Below the pieces are notes generated by a model that had not been told where the DNA came from, did no database searches, and worked only from the letters and a program-made list of their open reading frames with translations. 64,000 nucleotides of DNA. It comes from Coffea arabica. Lineage: Eukaryota; Streptophyta; Magnoliopsida; Gentianales; Rubiaceae. Positions within the stretch are counted from its first letter, which is position 1. Each line of letters starts with the position of its first letter. Where the stretch lies: the NCBI RefSeq assembly GCF_036785885.1, contig NC_092314.1:16389638-16453637 (forward strand), in the 5' to 3' direction. Below, piece after piece: positions 11,801-22,816 of the stretch. The translations under genes were made by a program, and so were the position numbers.

Positions 11801-13454
11801 ATTTCATCATCAGGACAGATCACAAGTCATTGAAATTTTTGCTAGAACAAAGACTGACCACTACTGCTCAGTATAAATGGTTGACAAAGCTGTTAGGCTT
11901 GAATTATGAGATTCAGTATAAGAAAGGTTCAGAAAACACTGTTGCTGATGTCTTATCTAGAAGGACCATGATGGAATTGCAACTTGAACCGCAACAGTTG
12001 ATGGCCATTACTGGGGTTCAACCTCTATGGATACAAGAGTTGTAGGACAGTTACTTTGAAGACACACAGTGCAGAGAACTAATGAGTCAACTACTGCTGG
12101 ATCCTACACCACAGGACTCTGATTTTCAGCTCAATCAAGGGATACTCAGGTATAAAGGGAAGCTGTTTGTAGGGAATAGCAGGGGAGTTAAACAGAAAAT
12201 AATCAAAGCTCTGCGTGAATCCCCTATTGGAGGGCATTCTTGCCAGAGAGCATGTATACAGATGGTGCAAAGCATATTTCACTGGCCAGGGATGAAGAAA
12301 GAGATCATACAGTTCATACAGGAATGTGAAGTCTGTCAAAGGAACAAAAGTGAAAGGGTTCCATATCCAGGATTACTGCAACCACTACTAATTCCTACCC
12401 AAGCTTGGTCGCATATCACTATGGACTTTATTGAAAAGCTATCTTGCTCTAGGGGATTTGACACTATTCTGGTGGCCATAGATAAATTGACAAAGTTTGG
12501 CCACTTCATGCTACTTTCTCACCTATTCTCAGCTGCTTAAGTGGCATGGGTCTTCCTAGATCATGTCTACAAACTCCATGGGTTACCAGAATCCATTATA
12601 ACAGACAGAGACAAAATATTCACCAGTAAATTTTGGCAGGAGTTATTTAGGATAGCTGGTACTTAGTTGCACTATAGTTCTTCCTACCAACCTGAGACTG
12701 ATGGTCAGAGTGAGAAGTTAAATCAGTGTTTGGAGACTTATCTGAGATGTATGACCAGTGAGAGTCCAACTTAGTGGAGTCATTGGCTCAGCTCAGCAGA
12801 AATTTGGTATAATACTGCATATCACACTAGCTTAGGGGTGTCGCCATTTGAGGCTTTATACAGTTACAAGCCCCTGTCATTACCTATGGGCCCCTACCAT
12901 GACACAATAATCCCAGCAGTGCACAACATGCTGCAAACCAGAGCGCAAATGCTTCAGAGAATCAAAGAGCATCTGCATCAGGCTCAGAATAGGATGAAGT
13001 TGTTTGCTGACAAACATAGAACAGAAAAGGAATTTGAGGTGGAGGATTGGGTCTTCCTGAAGTTGCAACCTTATAGGTAGCAGACTGTGGCACTTAGGAA
13101 AAATTTCAAGCTAACTGCAAAATTTTTTGGACCTTTTCAAATTATGGAGAAGATCAGTGCTGTGGCATACAAGCTCAGGCTCCTACCTAGATCTAGAATA
13201 CATCCAATTTTTCACGTTTCTCTTCTTAAGCCTAAGTTGGGACCCCATCAAGTTCCTACTTGTACACTACCAGAGTTTAATTGCCAAGACCAGTGCCTCC
13301 TACAACCTGCTGCAGTCTTGAAAAGGAGGGCAATCATGCGAAATGCTGGCCCTTGGTCCAGTATCTCATCAAATGGCATCAGCTAGGAGAGGAAGAAACG
13401 TCATGGGAAGATCAATCTTTTATTAGTAGTCAATTTCCTCAGTTTCAGCCTTGA
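8891..13454 (+). pseudogene. Chromovirus gag-pol polyprotein with many premature stops
   Basis: ATG at 8891 (MAESTRFK). Gag runs in one frame to about 10285 with stops at 9052 and 9539. Zinc knuckle at 9938-9979 has spacing C-x2-C-x7-H-x-C. The protease site at 10181 is DIGSS rather than DTGSS. A frameshift near 10285 moves pol to the next frame. RT: SPYASPVLLVKKKD near 10840, catalytic FFDDIL near 11190. RNase H: TDASGQGMGAVL near 11630. Integrase: HHCC zinc region 12230-12340, first catalytic D in MDFIEKL (12421), second in TDRDKIF, E in SEKLNQCLE. A second frameshift precedes a chromodomain (YLIKWHQLGEEETSWED, 13362-13412). Stops at 10663, 11065, 11149, 11276, 12043, 12538, 12661, 12769 and 13078 complete the damage. 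It once encoded capsid, protease, RT and an integrase guided to chromatin by the chromodomain. Confidence 0.93.
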
Positions 13455-13468
13455 GGACAAGGCTGCTT

Positions 13469-13483
13469 TCAAGAGTGAAGTAA
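13469..13483 (+). other. Polypurine tract, chromovirus
   Basis: AAGAGTGAAGTAA immediately precedes the 3' LTR start TGTCAGGAGC at 13484. Confidence 0.6.
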
Positions 13484-13848
13484 TGTCAGGAGCAGGGACG
13501 TAATTGCAATTGGAGTAAAGGTTTTAGGGGTGTTAGTGTAATTAGCTTATGGAGCCAAAAACTGTTAAAAGTTAGTTATAACTGAATTTGTTAACATCAG
13601 TTCATCGCACGGAAATTCTATGTCAATTGGATTCGGATCCATCATTGGAGTTGTATAAATCCAAGACAATGTAATGGATTGGACAACAAGAAACACAATC
13701 ACAAATTTTCTCCCAAATTCTTATTTCCCCTATCTCTCTCTCTCTCTCACCTCTTCCCTCCTTTTCTATTCTTTCCTTCTACATTCAAATCTCTCCTGAA
13801 TATGCTGGTCACGTCTCCTTCTCAATTCTACTTTGGGAGAACCTGACA
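13484..13848 (+). repeat. Chromovirus 3' LTR, 365 bp
   Basis: TGTCAGGAGC...CCTGACA, ends TG...CA with TGTCA/TGACA inverted termini. Carries the TATAAAT box at 13654-13660 and the CT microsatellite near 13735. Closely similar by eye to 8510-8860. Confidence 0.9.
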
Positions 13849-13853
13849 CAATA
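13849..13853. other. Target-site duplication CAATA (right), chromovirus
   Basis: Same five bases as 8505-8509. Confidence 0.9.
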
Positions 13854-16333
13854 TTTGACAATGGCTACTGCTCCATCTACCAAATTGCCAAGATACTAAG
13901 AAAAATATATATCAAGCATCAGTGATCAAAATCTAAGAAACATCACCCCGGTTAGCTCTTAAACCACAAACTCCTCCAATTTCAGGCTTACTAATCTAAG
14001 AAAAAGGAATGGTCACTCAGCATTACCAGCATATGGTCCAATTATTAATCAAAATCTCAACATTAAATTCACAAATCGGTAAGCTAACTTTTTCACACAC
14101 TAATACAACCTTCACTTTTTTCTCACACCTTTCTGTAATTTTTTCTCTTTTTTTTAAATAGGGAGCCTTTTGATGCGAGTTCCAACATTTGTCAAATGAA
14201 AGAGCCCAATTACTCAGCTCTTATCACCACGCGACCACGTACTCATAGCATTTACTACTTTTTTACGCGAGAATCGACACTTTTAGTGAAAATCCCTGGT
14301 TATTCGGTAGTAACAACTAGCATAGTATAGTCAACCCTTATTTACAACTAGAGAACACTATAACTCAAATTAACACAAAAATCAAAGGAAAAAAAATTGC
14401 TCCAGCTAGCCTCATTTTTCAAACATGGAGAACTCAGATTAATAACTGGACCAATTCACGTGAAAATGCCAACAACCATTCCCTATACCTAGGGAAGTTA
14501 ACCAAAAATTATAAAAGTCACACAGTCATCAATATTCACCAAAGAGATAGTTTTGGACTCAACCACATCCACTTGATACACTTTCAACACTAAACTAGAA
14601 ACACTAGCACCCTATATGAACGCCCCCATACCTAAATTCGAAATTATCTCCAATGGAGATTAAAAAGCAAGTAAAGCGAAAAGGACAACGAAACTTCCCT
14701 AGCAAGTGGCTAAGGGGTAGGCGGGAACGGTGCAGGAAAACCGATGTGATGGAAGTACGCGGCCAAGTTCTGAATCTGGCCTCGCAAGTGGCGCCACTCA
14801 ACGTCTAATGCTATCGGCGGAGAAGGAGCAAAGGAAGAGGGTCCAACAGTATCCTCGGCCGATCTAGGAACTGAAAGAGAGCCTGCTCGGGGAGAGGGGC
14901 GTCGACCGAGAGCCTGAATGGGTCTCGGGAGACTAAATCGGTAGAAACCATTGATGTACTCCGACAAATATAGAAACCAGCAGTCCAGGTAAGGTAACAA
15001 CGGTCAAAGCAATAGGCACTCAAACAGCACAAAGTATAGTTCAATTTGTCTAAGGAATGGCTCAATGAATATCCCAAACAAATCAACATGCAGTCGATAG
15101 GCAGATGACCACAAGAAAGCAATTAAATTCAACCAAGGTCAACAGGCAAATCAACTGTCAGAGGTGTCTCCCAATTCAATAGACAATTGCAAAATTATCC
15201 CGCCCAAAATCTCAACACATGTCGCCAAGTGGATAGTTAATTTCTCAATTCAAAATCGGTAATTCCAACAATAGCAGTGTAGAAATTGGATAGTAACAAC
15301 GCAATAAAAACACTTAACTTTCAACCAAACTGTCACCCAAATAGCAACTTAAGTCAGCAGCTAATTTGTCACCGACCAATCAATTAAATTCTACCAACGT
15401 CAACGAGTAAATTCAAGTGCCACCGTGTCACCCAATGTAGTAGTCAAATGTAGAAGTTATGCACCCAAAATGTCAACAAAGTGAAACCAACAGGCAGAGT
15501 ACTTTCCAAACTTAACTTAAATCCAGTCAACTACTAAGGCAGCAAAACAACCCCCAAAGCAGTGCAAATAGCAACCCCAACAATTCAATATAAAGAGGTG
15601 GCAAAATAAATCACGACGAGGCCCAAAACGCGATTGTAAAAATACTACTGCAAAAGTTTGCTAGGGAATTTAGACAGATAAATACCGTCACACCGTCTAT
15701 AAGCAACAGTTCCAGGTACTGTTTGGACAGTGAAAATAGATGGCAGCGACGGGAAACAAGGGATTGGTAGGGTGGTGGCCGTGCATTTGTTCACGAGGCA
15801 ATTGGGATGCACATCGTTCTACCGGCGTCTACGATTGCGGTTGGTGTACGAGGAAGGAGGTGTTGATGGCTCTCTGGGGCAGTGAAGGGGGCTCAAACTG
15901 AGTGCTGAAGAAAAAGGAGCGCAGCTACGAAGAGAGAGGGCGAGGAGTAAAGCGCGACGTGGCCGCGCGATGGTTGCTGCGATGTGCCCCCGAAGAGGGT
16001 GGCGGATAGGGAGACGCGGCGGGTCTGGTGACGCGTGAGCTGTGGGATTGGAGAGGCTAAGGCGTGCTATGGTGGGCTAGCAGTGGCGTGCGGTTAGCGG
16101 CTAGCGGCTAGCGTGGTGTGCAATGGGAGCCGAGCGTCAACGAGGTGAATGTCGATGGCTACGCTAGGTAGCCGCACACGTGGGTGGCGTGGCCGTGCCC
16201 TGGTGGCCACGCTAGGGGGAGAGAGGACAGTGAGAGATGTCGGAGGAACGGGTTGAGCGATGTTGGGCTGCAGCGGTGGATCGAAGAGAGAGAGACGCGA
16301 GAAACGGCGGCGGCGACTTGTGGGTTTCAGCCA

Positions 16334-16446
16334 AGAAAAGAGAAACAGGGGAGAAGAAGGACAGAAAAGAGGAAGAAAGAAAAGGAAAGGAACAAAGAAA
16401 GAAAAGAAAGAAAGAGAAAGAAAGAAAAAGAGAAAAAGAAAAATAA
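16334..16446 (+). repeat. GA-rich polypurine simple-sequence tract
   Basis: About 110 bp of almost pure purine on the plus strand (GAAA, GGAAA and AAAGA units). It produces several fake Lys/Glu-rich reading frames in all three frames. Confidence 0.85.
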
Positions 16447-16674
16447 AATAGTTTTTTGATTTTTTTTTCTTTTATATCTTTTCGAATTTAAATTTTAAAA
16501 ATCCAAATTCTGAAAATCAAAGGTTACGGCTAATCGAAAGATTTTTTAAAAAAAAATTTTTGACATTTTTTTTCAATATTATGAATAGAATTTATTTTCA
16601 AAATTGAAAATTAGAGATTAACAGGAAGTCGAAAATTTTTCTCGAGGATCGAATACTTACCTTTCCTGCGACCG

Positions 16675-16882
16675 TGACGCCAGCGTGTCATAAAGACAAG
16701 AACCCTTCTGATAAAAAGCTCTTTAGGTGACTTGACGCGGGCACGTCATGTAGGCAGGAACCCTTCTGACGATGAGCTCTTTGGATGACTTGACGCGGGC
16801 ACGTCATGAGGGCAGAAACCTTTTTAACCAAGCGCCAGGAAGTCGAAATGTGCCACGCACCTAGTTGACGCTGGTGCGTCAA
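16675..16882. repeat. Four TGACG...CGTCA palindromes in a 58-bp tandem setting
   Basis: Inverted repeats at 16675-16690 (TGACGCCAGCGTGTCA), 16733-16748 and 16791-16806 (both TGACGCGGGCACGTCA), and 16865-16882 (TTGACGCTGGTGCGTCAA). The first three are spaced exactly 58 bp apart, with the shared text AACCCTTCTGA and GAGCTCTTT between them, so this is a degenerate tandem repeat whose palindrome is the best kept part. Confidence 0.85.
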
Positions 16883-17060
16883 GTCAGGGAGATACCTGTG
16901 AAACATCAAAAATGAAAATTGAAACCCGAAATCAATCAAACATAAGGAAAACATATTTAAGCTACCAATTAAAACTGAACAAACAACTAAAAAGAAATTG
17001 GATTGCCTCCTGATAAGCGTCTTTCTTTAATGTCTTTGACTAGACATTGAACACCACTCT

Positions 17061-19529
17061 TCAATATGGATGTAATTCAATTTTCCTTGTAATCGGTGGT
17101 TTTTCTCCGGGATCCAAATAGCCATTGAGTGCAATCTTTTTCCTTAATTTTCTACTCATTTTCATCTTATAAATTACTTTCATCCCCTGATACTCGTTCG
17201 CAGCAACTTTGAATTTATCCCTACAAGCAAACTCAGAAAATTCTTGCATAAAGAAATTAATAGCATGAATAGCAAACACAGAGTGAGAATTAACAGGATG
17301 TTCCATTGTATTAAAAATATTAAAGTGGACTATATCTCCATCGAATTCCATAGACAAGATACCCTTATGAACATCAATTTTTGTCTAGGCTGTACTAAAA
17401 ATGGGTCTAGCTAAAAGCAAAGGCGAGGATCGGAAAAATGGTCATCATCCATGTCAAGTACATAAAAGTCAACTGGGAATATCAATTCATTAACTTTAAC
17501 CAGCACATTCTGAACCAACTCATCAGGGTATGCATTTGTTCGGTCAGCTAATTGAATTATTATCTCAATTTCTTTTAATGGACCTAGGTTCAGAAAAACA
17601 TACATAGATTTAGGCATTACGTTGATTGATGCTTTTTAAGTCCAGCATGGTATTCCTAATCAAAATATTACCTATCCTACATGGGACAGTAAACCTACCT
17701 GGATCCCCGCACTTCGGTGGGAGCTTCTTCTGCAAGACTGCGGACACGTTCTCCCCTACAACGACCCTTTCATCTCCCCTCAGCCGCCTTCGATTGACAT
17801 ATAGATCCCTCAAAAACTTTGCGTCTTCGGCACTTATTTGATTGCATCTAAGAGGGGGATATTAATCTCTTCCTTGTGGAACACCTCCAAGATCTCCTTC
17901 TCCTTATCTTGTTTTCTCGGTTTCTCCAACTTGCTAGGAAAGGGAGGTGGATTAGTCTTAACTACAATGACTGTGTCGGGAAGTACCTTTGGATTTGTGC
18001 CACGCTGTCCTCCTTTTCAAGCTCGTTCTCGATCTTTTGCTCATCCTTGTTCTTTGAAATCATGAATTCTGGTCCCTGAATTTCCTTCCCGCTCCTTAAA
18101 GTCATCACACTCACGTTCTTCGGGTTCACTTCAGGTTGAGATGGCAATTTGCCCTGGACTTGGGATTCTAGACGGTTAATTGCTATCGCCATTTGACTCA
18201 TCTGACTCTGCATGACTTGCATCTGTCCCAGTTGATTCCTCATGCTTTGTAGGTCAGAATTCGTCTTTTGTTGATTAACAATCAATTGCTCAATCATTTC
18301 TTTCATAAACGGACTTGAGTTTGAAGAAGGTGGTGGCGGGTGAGGCTGATACTGCTGGTGATGCCCCTGCTTCCTATTTGGCGCAAAATTGGGTTGCCTA
18401 TTTCCTCTATAACTAAAGTTGGGGTGATCTCTCCAACCCGAGTTATATATACTCGAGTACGGGCCATAGACCTTTCTTGGCGCGGGCACGTGACCAGTCA
18501 TGTTTACTTGCTCTGTCCTTTTCTCTTGAATCATTGGCACATCTCCGTAGAATGACCCATACTAGTGCAAATCCCGCACACCTTGGCTTGAGATGCATTT
18601 TCTACAGCCAGTTGTCTAACAAAAGAAGTCAACTTAGTCAATTGCTGCTAGATAGAGGATGTCTCTACCTCATTCACCTTGCGTATCGGGACATCCTCCA
18701 TCGTACCAAATTGCTGCGAATTTCAGTCATTCCTTCAATTAGCTCCCATGCTTCTCGAGGGGTCTTGTTCACCAATGCCCCTTCACTTGCAGCATTAATT
18801 ATGCTCCCGTCTCTGAAAAGTAGTCTTTCGTAAAAATATTGTATGAGCAATTGCTCACTTATTTGGTATTGGGGGCACTTGATGCACAACTTTTTGAATC
18901 GCTTCCAGTAATCATAAAGCGACTCCCCTGGGTGCTGCTTGATACTACAGATCTCCTTTCTTAGAATTACAGCTCGAGACGTGGGAAAATACTTGTCTAA
19001 GAATTTTTTCTTCAACTGATCCCACATGGTGATACTACCTGGTGGTAGGTAGTACAACCAGTCTTTAGCAAAATCCTTCAAAAAGAAGGGGAATGCTCTC
19101 ATTTTTATCTATTCTTGATTCCAGGGGCCTCATACTGTTGCACACGACATCAAACTCTTGCAAGTGCTTGTAAGGTTCCTCACCTGGCAAACCATGAAAA
19201 GATGACAAGAGATGGATTAGACCAGATTTTAATTCAAATGGAGTATTATCATTCAAACTTGGAAAAGTAATGCATAAAGGCTACTGATTTAAATTAGGAG
19301 CAGCCAACTCCCTTAATGTTCGTGCATTTGCCATGGTAACTCTCTCTTGGTTCGAATCACTTGAAGTATCACTAAGTGAATCTGTTGGTTCAACTTCTGG
19401 ATCAGAACTCTGAGATGCAGCACTGGAGTGCTCTTCTCTGAATTGTTTGGTCTCTTTCCTTGTTCTGCGTGTAGTCTTCTCTACCTCAGGGTCAAAAATT
19501 AATTCACCTGTACGAGAAGAACGAGACAT
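17061..19529 (-). pseudogene. Athila-type gag-protease, several frameshifts
   Basis: ATG at 19529 (MSRSSRTGELIFDPEVEK). Blocks 19529-19281, 19256-19065, 19102-18674, 18540-17962, 17813-17610, 17617-17411 and 17357-17061 rebuild one gag-protease reading by short frameshifts. Gag core FELKSGLIHLLSSFHGL is near 19240-19190. A CX2CX4HX4C zinc knuckle lies at about 18583-18544. The protease has the region around MLDL near 17640, broken by a frameshift right after the catalytic aspartate. The last block (MSMEFDGDIVHFNIFN...) corresponds to the segment after protease in other copies; it ends at HPY and no RT follows. It would supply capsid and protease only; movement would need RT and integrase from an autonomous Athila. 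Confidence 0.85.
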
Positions 19530-19595
19530 ACACTCGAAAGTACCAGAAAATTAGAGCAAAAATGAACTTAAAAAGAAACAAATAACTAGCTCCAG

Positions 19596-19613
19596 TCCCC
19601 GGCAATGACGCCA
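19596..19613 (-). other. Primer-binding site (tRNA-Asp type)
   Basis: Minus strand TGGCGTCATTGCCGGGGA, two mismatches from the complement of the plant tRNA-Asp 3' end, five bases from the LTR boundary. Confidence 0.8.
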
Positions 19614-19618
19614 AAAAT

Positions 19619-21011
19619 TGACAGGTTGTCGAGCCTGTATAATAATAATAACTTGTTCAAACAAAAGGTAATTCTGTAGATAATGATAAGTAGGGTCGAA
19701 TGGGGAGTAATTGTTTTTTTGAAATTCACAATAACAATGGGGTGTTTTTGTATAAACGATAACAACCAAAGGAGTTCAAATAAAAATAAATAGCTAACTT
19801 GCACTTCAATGACAATTTACTAAAATCAAATTAATGATAAGGTCTAGCCAAGAATTAACTTCAACAATGGTTCACCTAATTGATCATCGATGCACAAGCA
19901 ATTGCAAATATTTACTAATAAATAGGTTATAACTGCCAAACAAGCGATAATAGTCAACCCCTCCTTACTCTGTCGGTGATTAAGGTACGCTTGTTAATCA
20001 CTACCCTAATTGAGAATTAATCCTAGGTACGCCTGTAAGATTTAATTTTCCAATTGCCTTATACATTAGAGGAGCTCTATTCTAACCAAATAACGCACTA
20101 CCAGGGTTATTTCATATTAGCCCGCATATTCTCTAGACACAAATTTAATCATACCAGTTGTCACTATTTTGAGACAATTAAACAATTACGGATTTAACGC
20201 TCGAAATTGACAATAGATTACCAAATTAACTAATTATCCGGATCCAAAACAATTGATTAATTGGACAACCATAAGCATTGTAATCAAAGAATAGGCGAAT
20301 ACCAATAAATAAAATAAAAAGATAAAATTAAATCGATCTCACAATTTTTAGGGGACCCAGAGCCTCCGTTATTTCTTGACTAGAGAAGGGATTTAGCTCA
20401 TCTCGAATGAACGAAACCCACGCGAGAATTCAGAAATAATATCCACGGACATCGTTCTTCGGAATTGGGAAAAACTCAATTCGTTCAATTGGTGAAAGGA
20501 AACACAAGGTACAGAAAGTAACTAAATCCTCCAATTGCTCCTAACATGCGTGGGAGGCAACCACAAAAGACCACAGGGAAAAGTCAAAGAAAACAACTCA
20601 AAGTAGTTTCTATCATACACAGAAGAAAAAACTCCTAAGAAAAAGTCAAAAGCTAATCTAAAGTACTCCCCCCAGTTCTCTACTCTATTTCCTATTTCTA
20701 TCTAATGCCTGGCTACCATGCGGCGTTCGCTAGCCAAACGAAGAAGACTCCAGCCCTTTCTTTTCAATGCTATCTTCGGCCAAATTACCAATAAGAGTCG
20801 CGTCTTGATATTCCAAAAATGTCCCTGGATGCCTGCTACTTGAACTCTTTTCTGATGACTGCCAAATTAGCATTTGTTATGGTATTTTTGTTCTACTCCC
20901 TGTAATAAGTGCAAATTTCCAAAAGTGAGTAGAATCTAATAATTAATCTACATTGGGTTAGGTAATAGGGGAAATTAATAATAAAATAAATGATAAAATC
21001 GCAACCTATCA
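19619..21011 (-). repeat. Athila-type 5' LTR, complete, 1393 bp
   Basis: On the minus strand starts TGATAGGTTGCG at 21011 and ends CAACCTGTCA at 19619. It matches the inverted LTR 6747-8153 and the outer 192 bp at 8256-8447. Confidence 0.88.
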
Positions 21012-21315
21012 CAGGAATAATTTTTGCACTTCAATGATCATCCCAAGTCTATGAAGTGGATGTTTAACCTTTGAACTGAATCATTTTTAATTGATTGGTT
21101 CATTTAATTTTTCTAGAATTTGTTTATTCAATTCATATTTCAAATCCCCCTTTCGTCACTAATTTCAGATTCCTATAGGATATTTAGAATTAAATTTCCC
21201 TTCGATTCAACCTAACTTTCACTATCATACTATAAAAATTTCTTATTTGTGATTGTGGAATTAGTATTATTTTTTGGAGGTTTCGACAAGCGTCCATAGT
21301 GACTAGAAGATTTTC
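21012..21315. other. AT-rich flank, no gene seen
   Basis: Host DNA between the Athila-type element and the MITE. No coding or repeat structure recognised. Confidence 0.5.
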
Positions 21316-21318
21316 TAG

Positions 21319-21721
21319 GGCACGTTTGGGGTTGCGGTCGCTTATTGAAAAGTACTTTCATAATAGAACTTTTAATAAAAGTACTTATTAACTACTTAAA
21401 TACTTTTAAATATATTGTTTGGAGACATAATTCAATAAATACTTATTGTATTGAATAATGTATAATTTGAAATTTTTAAAAAGTTTTTTATCTCTTTATT
21501 TAGTTCATAATATAGGATAAGATGATTAAATTTGATGTTTTATTTTTTAAATCACAAAAACTACTCTAAAAGTACAAAATTTTAGATTTTACTAAAAGTG
21601 CTTTTAATACTAAAAGTTCTGCTCCTAATTTTATGAGATAATATTTACCAAACACTTTAAAAATATTTTTAGCACATAAAAATACTTTTTTACTAAAAGC
21701 ACTGCAATCCCAAACAGAGCC
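21319..21721. mobile_element. MITE, 403 bp, TIRs and TAG duplication
   Basis: The left end GGCACGTTTGGGGTTGCGGT and the reverse complement of the right end GGCTCTGTTTGGGATTGCAG form imperfect terminal inverted repeats. Both ends are flanked by TAG (21316-21318 and 21722-21724). The interior is AT-rich and noncoding. The 3-bp duplication and the GTTTGGG-type ends are compatible with a PIF/Harbinger-like MITE; the superfamily is inferred only. Confidence 0.7.
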
Positions 21722-22075
21722 TAGTTGCCGTTTTTATCATGTCTTGCTTTTTCAACATAAGTAGATAAAGAGGCGAAGGGCTGTGATGACCTGGAGGTTT
21801 TCGTCGTCCTCTCACGTGCCGCGCATGTGGATTGGGAGCGTTGTGTTGTTCGCGCATTGCGCGCTGCTTGTCCTCCGTCAATATCCCATGTGCCTCCTGC
21901 TGCGTTGTCTGCCGCGTTCTCTCTATGTGGCTGTATCACATGCCCCTTCTTCCCACTGCCTTCTCCCTCTCTCCTCCTTTTGGGCAATGTTGCTCTCTTG
22001 CTTATCCGGCTGTTCTGAGCCATGGGGTAGGATCCTGCTGAGATATCCGGTTCCCTTCTTACCACGCAAGAAGCA

Positions 22076-22385
22076 TCAAGCCTCGAGCTCTCGCGTTCTC
22101 TGGGTTGCAGCGGTCCAGACGTTTGGTTCTCCTCCTCTTCCTCCGTGGTGAGTTTTCTTTTTCTTCCTTTTCGGTGACATGCAGTCTTTGCTGTGAGTTT
22201 TCTGCATTATCTTTTCTTTAGCATGAAACTGATGTTTTTGCTCTTTGTTCTTGTTTCCCTTCTCGAGCCGCACAATGCCCATCGAGCCTCTGTCTCTCGC
22301 TTTCTCTGGGTTTCAGTCATCCAAATCGGCTGCCGTCCGTTCGCTTCTCCTCCTCTCCTCCGTAGTAAGTTTTCTTGTTCTTCCT
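22076..22385 (+). repeat. Degenerate direct duplication upstream of the cupin fragment
   Basis: The segment 22076-22165 (TCAAGCCTCGAGCTCTCGCG ...) recurs at 22281-22385 with similar order: CTCTCGC-TTCTCTGGGTT, CTTCTCCTCCTC, CTCCGT-GT-AGTTTTCTT. Offset about 205 bp. It precedes a TATA-like CCTATAAATT at 22417-22426. Confidence 0.55.
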
Positions 22386-22816
22386 TTATGGTTAGGTTCG
22401 TCTTCGCTGTGAGTTTCCCCTATAAATTTTTTTTTTTGGTTCTTTGGGTCCTCTAGATCTACTATTTTGCTCTCCGGAAGGTTGCAAACTTGCTCTTTCA
22501 ATGATGTGGTTGTGCTTTTTTTTTTTCTTGATTTGAGAATAGCTTCTTACAAGTCATGTTCAGTTGTGGGTATTTAGAAGACTTGGTTCTGTTCTGTTTT
22601 AGGTACTAGCTACATGTGCAGTTGTGGGGTTTTTTAAAACCATTCTCTTGCCTTTCTCTTTCAATGCTTTTCTCTTTTACTGGTTTGAGAAGCGATTCTT
22701 GAGACTTCCTTCTTACAGACCAAGGAGGTGCCGTCTTCGCCCCTTTTTCCTCCCCGAACGCAGGCCTTCTGTTTTTCCTCTCGGGTAAGGTACGATCTTG
22801 CCCTTCTTTTTCCTCT

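Larger units (their letters stand above)
8510..13848 (+). mobile_element. Chromovirus (Ty3/gypsy), complete outline, inactivated
   Basis: 5' LTR 8510-8868, gag-pol 8891-13454, polypurine tract just before 13484, 3' LTR 13484-13848, flanked by CAATA. Order gag, protease, RT, RNase H, integrase, chromodomain. The zinc knuckle type and the C-terminal chromodomain put it with plant chromoviruses (Tekay/Reina-like; exact clade not settled). It is inserted in the noncoding 3' region of the minus-strand Athila-type element. Confidence 0.92.
13854..17060 (-). other. Noncoding 3' domain of the Athila-type element
   Basis: No gag or pol text is visible on either strand. Reading the minus strand, it begins after a motif AAAGACGCTTATCAGGAGGC (17027-17008), a form of the 'cgcttgt-gggaggcaaccc' sequence found where pol has been lost in Athila-type derivatives. 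Then come four palindromes (16882-16675), an AT-rich stretch, a polypyrimidine tract (16446-16334 on this strand), and a GC-rich block (about 16340-15700) that looks like a leader or captured gene edge. AT-rich noncoding DNA follows to the polypurine tract. A 96-codon minus-strand frame at 15000-14710 (ending in a proline-rich VEWRHLRGQIQNL tail) could be a remnant; I do not recognise it. Confidence 0.6.
8256..21011 (-). mobile_element. Non-autonomous Athila-type element (gag-protease only) with nested chromovirus
   Basis: Read on the minus strand: 5' LTR 21011-19619, tRNA-Asp primer site, gag-protease 19529-17061, a long noncoding domain 17060-13854 continuing at 8509-8463, polypurine tract 8462-8448, and the first 192 bp of the 3' LTR (8447-8256). 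The chromovirus 8510-13848 interrupts the noncoding domain. Without it the internal region is about 5.8 kb. No RT, RNase H or integrase is visible. The absence of any pol remnant, together with the intact motif row after protease, suggests a lineage that lost pol rather than a copy with a random deletion. The far end of the 3' LTR and one target duplication are missing. Confidence 0.78.

Noticed and set aside
16184..16459. Lys/Glu-rich open frames in three frames
   Set aside because: They are translations of a purine-rich simple-sequence tract.
21783..22151. 122-codon frame upstream of the cupin fragment as its missing first domain
   Set aside because: Cys/Ser/Leu-rich text has none of the cupin motifs.
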